Both the position numbers and the translations under genes were made by a program. 64,000 nucleotides of DNA, from assembly GCF_002196515.1 (NCBI RefSeq), contig NZ_CP018835.1, positions 2,356,001 through 2,420,000 on the forward strand, in the 5' to 3' direction. The notes below the pieces were generated by a model. The model saw nothing but the letters and a program-made list of their open reading frames with translations, did no database searches and was not told the DNA's origin. Below, piece by piece: positions 60,493-64,000 of this stretch. Source of the stretch: Vibrio gazogenes (GTDB lineage Bacteria; Pseudomonadota; Gammaproteobacteria; Enterobacterales; Vibrionaceae). Within the stretch, counting starts at the first letter, position 1; each line of letters starts with the position of its first letter.

Positions 60493-61455
60493 ATGTCATT
60501 ACCGCGAGTCGTATTTGTTGATCGAGCCACAATCCCCGCCCATATTCATGTGCCTGAGCTTCCTTTTGAACATCAGTGGGTGAGTTATGATGAAACATCA
60601 CCATCGCAGTTACTGGAAAGAGTTCGCGATGCAGACATGATTATTACCAATAAAGTGGTGCTCAACGCGGATTCATTGTCTCAACTTCCTAAATTACGCC
60701 TGATTGCGGTTGCGGCAACCGGCGTGAACAATGTCGATATCGATTATTGTCGGGCGCATGACATTGCGGTCACAAATGTGCAGGGCTATGCGACACGTTC
60801 AGTGCCCGAACATGTGATTGGGATGATCTTCGCACTCCGTCGTCATTTGATGGCCTACCATCAAGATATTGGCCGGGGAGAGTGGCAACAGCATGGTCAG
60901 TTCTGCTTTTTCACGCATCCAATCGGTGATGTGGCCGGTAGTACTATCGGGATTATCGGTCATGGTGCACTGGGACAAGCAACCGCTGAACTGGCCCGGG
61001 CTGTCGGGATGCAGGTTATCTTTGCTGAGCGTAAAGGGGCATCCGTTTGCCGAGAAGGATTTTTGCCGTTTGAAACGGTGTTACGTCAGGCTGATGTGGT
61101 TTCATTACATTGCCCTTTAACCGAAGAGACTCACCATTTGCTTGGTGCGGATGAGTTATCGATGATGAAAGCCAACGCGATTCTGATCAATACCGGAAGA
61201 GGGGGGCTTGTGGATGAAGCCGCACTGGTTGATGCATTGACATCTGGCACCATTGCTGCTGCCGGTGTCGATGTATTTACGCAGGAGCCTGCCGATGAAC
61301 GCAATCCACTGGTTGCCAGTATGGATTTACCCAACCTGTTATTGACGCCTCATATAGCTTGGGGCAGTGATTCTGCGATTCAGCAACTGGTTCAGCGACT
61401 CGTCGACAATATTACGGTATTTCATCAAGGGAAAAAACAGAACCGAATTGTTTAG
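60493..61455 (+). CDS. D-2-hydroxyacid dehydrogenase (glycerate dehydrogenase-like)
   Basis: A 320-aa NAD-dependent enzyme. The nucleotide-binding loop is IGHGALGQATAELAR (GHGxxG instead of the common GLGxxG). The catalytic residues are present: Arg in INTGRGGLVDEAAL area preceded by LIAVAATGVNNVD, Glu in TQEPADERNPL, His in LTPHIAWGS. It most resembles hydroxypyruvate/glycerate dehydrogenases. AAGGAG is 6-10 bases upstream. The exact substrate is not determined by sequence. Confidence 0.9.
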   Translation: MSLPRVVFVDRATIPAHIHVPELPFEHQWVSYDETSPSQLLERVRDADMIITNKVVLNADSLSQLPKLRLIAVAATGVNNVDIDYCRAHDIAVTNVQGYATRSVPEHVIGMIFALRRHLMAYHQDIGRGEWQQHGQFCFFTHPIGDVAGSTIGIIGHGALGQATAELARAVGMQVIFAERKGASVCREGFLPFETVLRQADVVSLHCPLTEETHHLLGADELSMMKANAILINTGRGGLVDEAALVDALTSGTIAAAGVDVFTQEPADERNPLVASMDLPNLLLTPHIAWGSDSAIQQLVQRLVDNITVFHQGKKQNRIV

Positions 61456-61660
61456 TCAATGATGAATATCATCACGTTAAATAAGTAAATGGGGATATCT
61501 GAGCGCTATTTTTTGGCAAGACATCTCACATTTATGAGCTTGTCGTTTAGACGCGTGCAGGCTATTCGTATTGTTGATAATATTGCCAGCTTATATGATT
61601 TAGCCAAATTATTACGTTGGTGATTTGGTGCTCTATTGAATGTAACGTCAGGATTGACTC

Positions 61661-62833
61661 ATGAACGAAAATAATACTGTGAATCCTCTCCGTTTTAATG
61701 GACGGACTGGGGAGTTTTTTGGCATTTGGATTGTGAATATTTTGCTCTCCGTTGTGACTTTGGGAATTTATTCGGCTTGGGCCAAAGTAAGAACCAAACG
61801 TTATTTCTATGGCAATACCTATCTCGCTCAGGATAACTTTGAATATCACGGGACACCGAAACAAATCCTCAAAGGGCGCGCTGTTGCCATGCTGTGTTTA
61901 TTAATTTGGGTGATGTTGAGTTCTGTCTCTGAAGTGGCGTCTGCTGTCTTATTAATTTTGTTTTATTTGGTATTGCCTTGGATGATGTGGAGTAATGTCC
62001 GCTTTGATTCGGCAATGACCAGTTACCGAAATACACACTTTGCTTTTGCAGGCACACTGAAACAAGCTTATATCACTTTTATGGGGCGTGGTGTGGTTGC
62101 CATTCTCGGATTTATTCTGGGGATTGCTGGTATCGTCGTTATCACACGGATGGTCAATAGTGTGTTGTTGACTGTCGTGATGGCAATTGCTTTTGTTGCA
62201 TTGTGTGCATTTATTCAAGCATGGGTGATGACAGGAGTATGGCGCTATTTTATGAATGGCTACCGATATGGTAATGCTGAATTTTCAGCGGTTCTTACCA
62301 GTAAAAAGCTATTTTTCATTAATTTAGGTGCGATTGGTATTTTTATCGGTGGCGCGTTGATGATGTTGGTGCTTGGCAGCATTTTCTTTTATTCAATGGT
62401 GATGAATATCATCATGGATATCGACAGCTTAATGTATTCGATGAATGACACTATGCTTGGTGGGATAATCATTGGCTATCTCTTATTCATTATAATTGGG
62501 ATGATTTCCGCTGCTTATATGAGTGTCCGAATTCGAAATTACGTTTATTCTCAAACGATTGTTTCATTGGATAACCAGTCACTTAAGCTCAATTCTAGCT
62601 TCTCAGTATTGAAGTATGTGGGGTTATTACTGACAAATATGTTGGGGTTAATTTTCACCTTAGGGTTAGCACATCCTTGGGTGAAAGTGCGTATGGCGAA
62701 TTATGCTGCTGAGCAGACACAAGTGATCGGTGATTTAGATATACTCGAAGCTGTGGATCAAGATTCTGATGTGCGTTCTGCTCTGGGAGATGAGCTGGTG
62801 CAAGCGTTTGATATCAATTTAGGAATTGGATAA
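61661..62833 (+). CDS. DUF898 family membrane protein (YjgN-like)
   Basis: A 390-aa protein with about eight to nine membrane helices in two related halves, each with the family pattern of a membrane helix followed by a tryptophan-lysine element: LGIYSAWAKVRTKRYFYGNTYL and LGLAHPWVKVRMANYAAEQT (in parts). This matches YjgN/DUF898. Its stop and the next gene's start overlap by one base, implying coupled function with the M48 peptidase. The function of the family is unknown. Confidence 0.88.
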   Translation: MNENNTVNPLRFNGRTGEFFGIWIVNILLSVVTLGIYSAWAKVRTKRYFYGNTYLAQDNFEYHGTPKQILKGRAVAMLCLLIWVMLSSVSEVASAVLLILFYLVLPWMMWSNVRFDSAMTSYRNTHFAFAGTLKQAYITFMGRGVVAILGFILGIAGIVVITRMVNSVLLTVVMAIAFVALCAFIQAWVMTGVWRYFMNGYRYGNAEFSAVLTSKKLFFINLGAIGIFIGGALMMLVLGSIFFYSMVMNIIMDIDSLMYSMNDTMLGGIIIGYLLFIIIGMISAAYMSVRIRNYVYSQTIVSLDNQSLKLNSSFSVLKYVGLLLTNMLGLIFTLGLAHPWVKVRMANYAAEQTQVIGDLDILEAVDQDSDVRSALGDELVQAFDINLGIG

Positions 62834-63828
62834 TGCGAGCCGAAGGGGCGGCTTATCCGCCCCGTTTATCACAGCGGTGTTCTGCGGATATTGAAATCTC
62901 CGGAGAGCAGATCGCATTGCGTTGTGATAACGAGTTGGTTAGTCAGACTTCGCTTGAGCTGTTAACACTCAGTGACAGTGTTGGTAATCTCCCCGTACGC
63001 ATCACTTTTCCCGATGGGTGGGTGTTTGTCCCTGAGCAAAATAAAGATATCGACAGTTTGCTGCAAAAGAAGGGCAAGAAATCACTCAGAATCCGCCAGG
63101 TTGAATCTAACCTATGGTTGATTTTAGTGAGTATTGTTTTCTGTATCGCGATGCTGTTTACCGGTTATCGGTATGGAATTCCATGGGTGAGTCACTACGC
63201 GGCTCGAATGTTGCCTGAGCGTGTCCCTGTTTTTGTCGGAGAAAAAATCCTCGATCAACTGGGTGAACAGTTTACAACAAGCCAGATTCCGCTCAAGCAG
63301 CAACAAGCTATCAGAAAGCGGGTTGCTTTATTCCAAAAGCAACTCCCAGCAATGCCTTTCCCTGTACAGATTGAGTTTCGCGACAGTGAGATCGCCAATG
63401 CATTCGCGTTGCCCGGTGGCAAAATCGTACTCCTTGATCCTTTGGTTGAACTTGCTCAGAGCGATCAGCAACTCGATGGGGTGATTTTGCATGAGATGGG
63501 GCACGTTTATCATCGTCACATGATGACGCGACTGGTTGAATCGAGTTTGACAGCGGTCGTCGTGGCTTCGCTGACAGGGGATACATCAGGTGTTGTGCAT
63601 CAGATGATTGGTGCTGGTGTTTTTGTGATGAATACGGGGTTGTCGCGTGATATGGAACGTCAGGCCGATCTGTTTGCTAAACAGGCAATGTTGAAGATTT
63701 ATCATACCAGTGAGCCAATGGCTGAGATGTTTGAATTACTTCGGCAGCAGCAAATGCAACATATGCCGGACTGGCTGAGTTCACATCCTAATTTCTCAGA
63801 ACGGATTGAATCGATGCGTCAGCCATAG
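62833..63828 (+). CDS. M48 family membrane metallopeptidase
   Basis: A 331-aa protein. Residues 1-90 form a cytoplasmic-looking beta-rich part, then one helix (about residues 95-115, LWLILVSIVFCIAMLFTGY). The catalytic domain has HEMGHVYHRH (HExxH zinc motif) and the third ligand region RDMERQADLFAKQAML. Its NAFALPGGKIVLLDPLVEL block is typical of M48 (HtpX/YggG-like). It overlaps the DUF898 gene by one base. The substrate is unknown; processing or quality control linked to the DUF898 partner is inferred. Confidence 0.9.
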   Translation: MRAEGAAYPPRLSQRCSADIEISGEQIALRCDNELVSQTSLELLTLSDSVGNLPVRITFPDGWVFVPEQNKDIDSLLQKKGKKSLRIRQVESNLWLILVSIVFCIAMLFTGYRYGIPWVSHYAARMLPERVPVFVGEKILDQLGEQFTTSQIPLKQQQAIRKRVALFQKQLPAMPFPVQIEFRDSEIANAFALPGGKIVLLDPLVELAQSDQQLDGVILHEMGHVYHRHMMTRLVESSLTAVVVASLTGDTSGVVHQMIGAGVFVMNTGLSRDMERQADLFAKQAMLKIYHTSEPMAEMFELLRQQQMQHMPDWLSSHPNFSERIESMRQP

Positions 63829-63870
63829 GAAAACACACCGGTGGATTTGATAACAATCGATGATTCAAGA

Positions 63871-63897
63871 AAAACAGCGGCATTTGCCGCTGTTTTT
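63871..63897. terminator. Bidirectional terminator between the M48 gene and valS
   Basis: AAAACAGCGGC, loop ATTT, GCCGCTGTTTTT, an 11-bp stem with T-tract on the plus strand and A-tract on the other side, 42 bases after the M48 stop. Confidence 0.88.
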
Positions 63898-63916
63898 GTC
63901 TTTGGTGTCTTGGCGA

Positions 63917-64000
63917 TTACAGGGCTGCAATCGTCGTTTTCTGTTCTTCCAGTTTCACCAATGCTTCTTGATAGCCGGCGAGTTTTTCTCGTTCTTTAGC
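63917..64000 (-). CDS. valS: Valine--tRNA ligase (ValS), C-terminal end only
   Basis: The minus strand carries the last 27 codons of a gene that continues past the window edge. The translation, AKEREKLAGYQEALVKLEEQ followed by KTTIAAL, resembles the C-terminal coiled-coil arm of gammaproteobacterial ValS, which ends in IAAL. Only the end is visible, so identification relies on this short match and on the nearby YjgN-like gene, which is near valS in E. coli as well. Confidence 0.8.
   Translation of the reverse strand, partial: AKEREKLAGYQEALVKLEEQKTTIAAL

Overview
The window is a 64 kb piece of a gammaproteobacterial chromosome, almost certainly Vibrio. Vibrio hallmarks are an SLC13-type permease gene between cysN and cysC, a Zur-box-preceded zrg-type zinc locus (DUF2607, DUF2796, ABC transporter, DUF3299), a TIGR03899-family gene, and a copy pair of an intergenic repeat of a kind I associate with Vibrio genomes. 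The species cannot be fixed from sequence alone. Most of the window is core genome with familiar gene order. No rRNA, tRNA, CRISPR array, complete insertion sequence or phage was seen.

Layout: 1-4.1 kb holds sulfate assimilation genes (cysD end, cysN, SLC13 permease, cysC). 4.2-9.1 kb holds a TIGR03899 gene and the leftward zinc locus behind a near-perfect Zur box. 9.2-20.3 kb holds msrA, tamA-tamB-ytfP, ppa, fbp, mpl and ubiX. 20.3-23.9 kb is a TPP-riboswitch-controlled thiBPQ thiamine importer. 23.9-26.2 kb holds a strongly structured gene-free stretch, yjgA and pmbA.

26.4-28.9 kb is an accessory island: a putative membrane-active type VI secretion (T6SS) effector, two tandem paralogous membrane proteins that look like immunity proteins, and an orphan hcp. 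It is the best candidate for a little-described system here. 29-38.3 kb is leftward core: mgtE, ptsO-rapZ-ptsN-hpf-rpoN and the LPS genes lptB-lptA-lptC-kdsC-kdsD-yrbG. 38.9-43.5 kb is the divergent mlaFEDCB-ibaG-murA cluster, followed by plsC.

44.4-47.6 kb holds ridA, pyrI, pyrB with a pyrL attenuator, and argF behind candidate ARG boxes. 47.8-52.5 kb is an AT-rich beta-glucoside operon, bglA-bglF-bglG, with a CRP site and a BglG-type RAT/terminator leader; it is probably acquired. 52.8-64 kb holds a PIN-PhoH ATPase, a small hypothetical gene, rapA, a divergent Nramp-like transporter, rluA, a D-2-hydroxyacid dehydrogenase, a DUF898/M48 peptidase pair and the 3' end of valS.

Functional links: the cys genes activate sulfate to PAPS. 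ThiBPQ and the zrg locus are nutrient-scavenging ABC systems under metabolite or metal control. TamAB, Lpt, Kds, Mla and MurA all serve the cell envelope. PtsO, PtsN, RapZ and RpoN form the usual nitrogen-PTS cluster. Start sites were moved inward from the longest reading frame wherever a Shine-Dalgarno sequence, a signal peptide or family alignment favoured an internal start.
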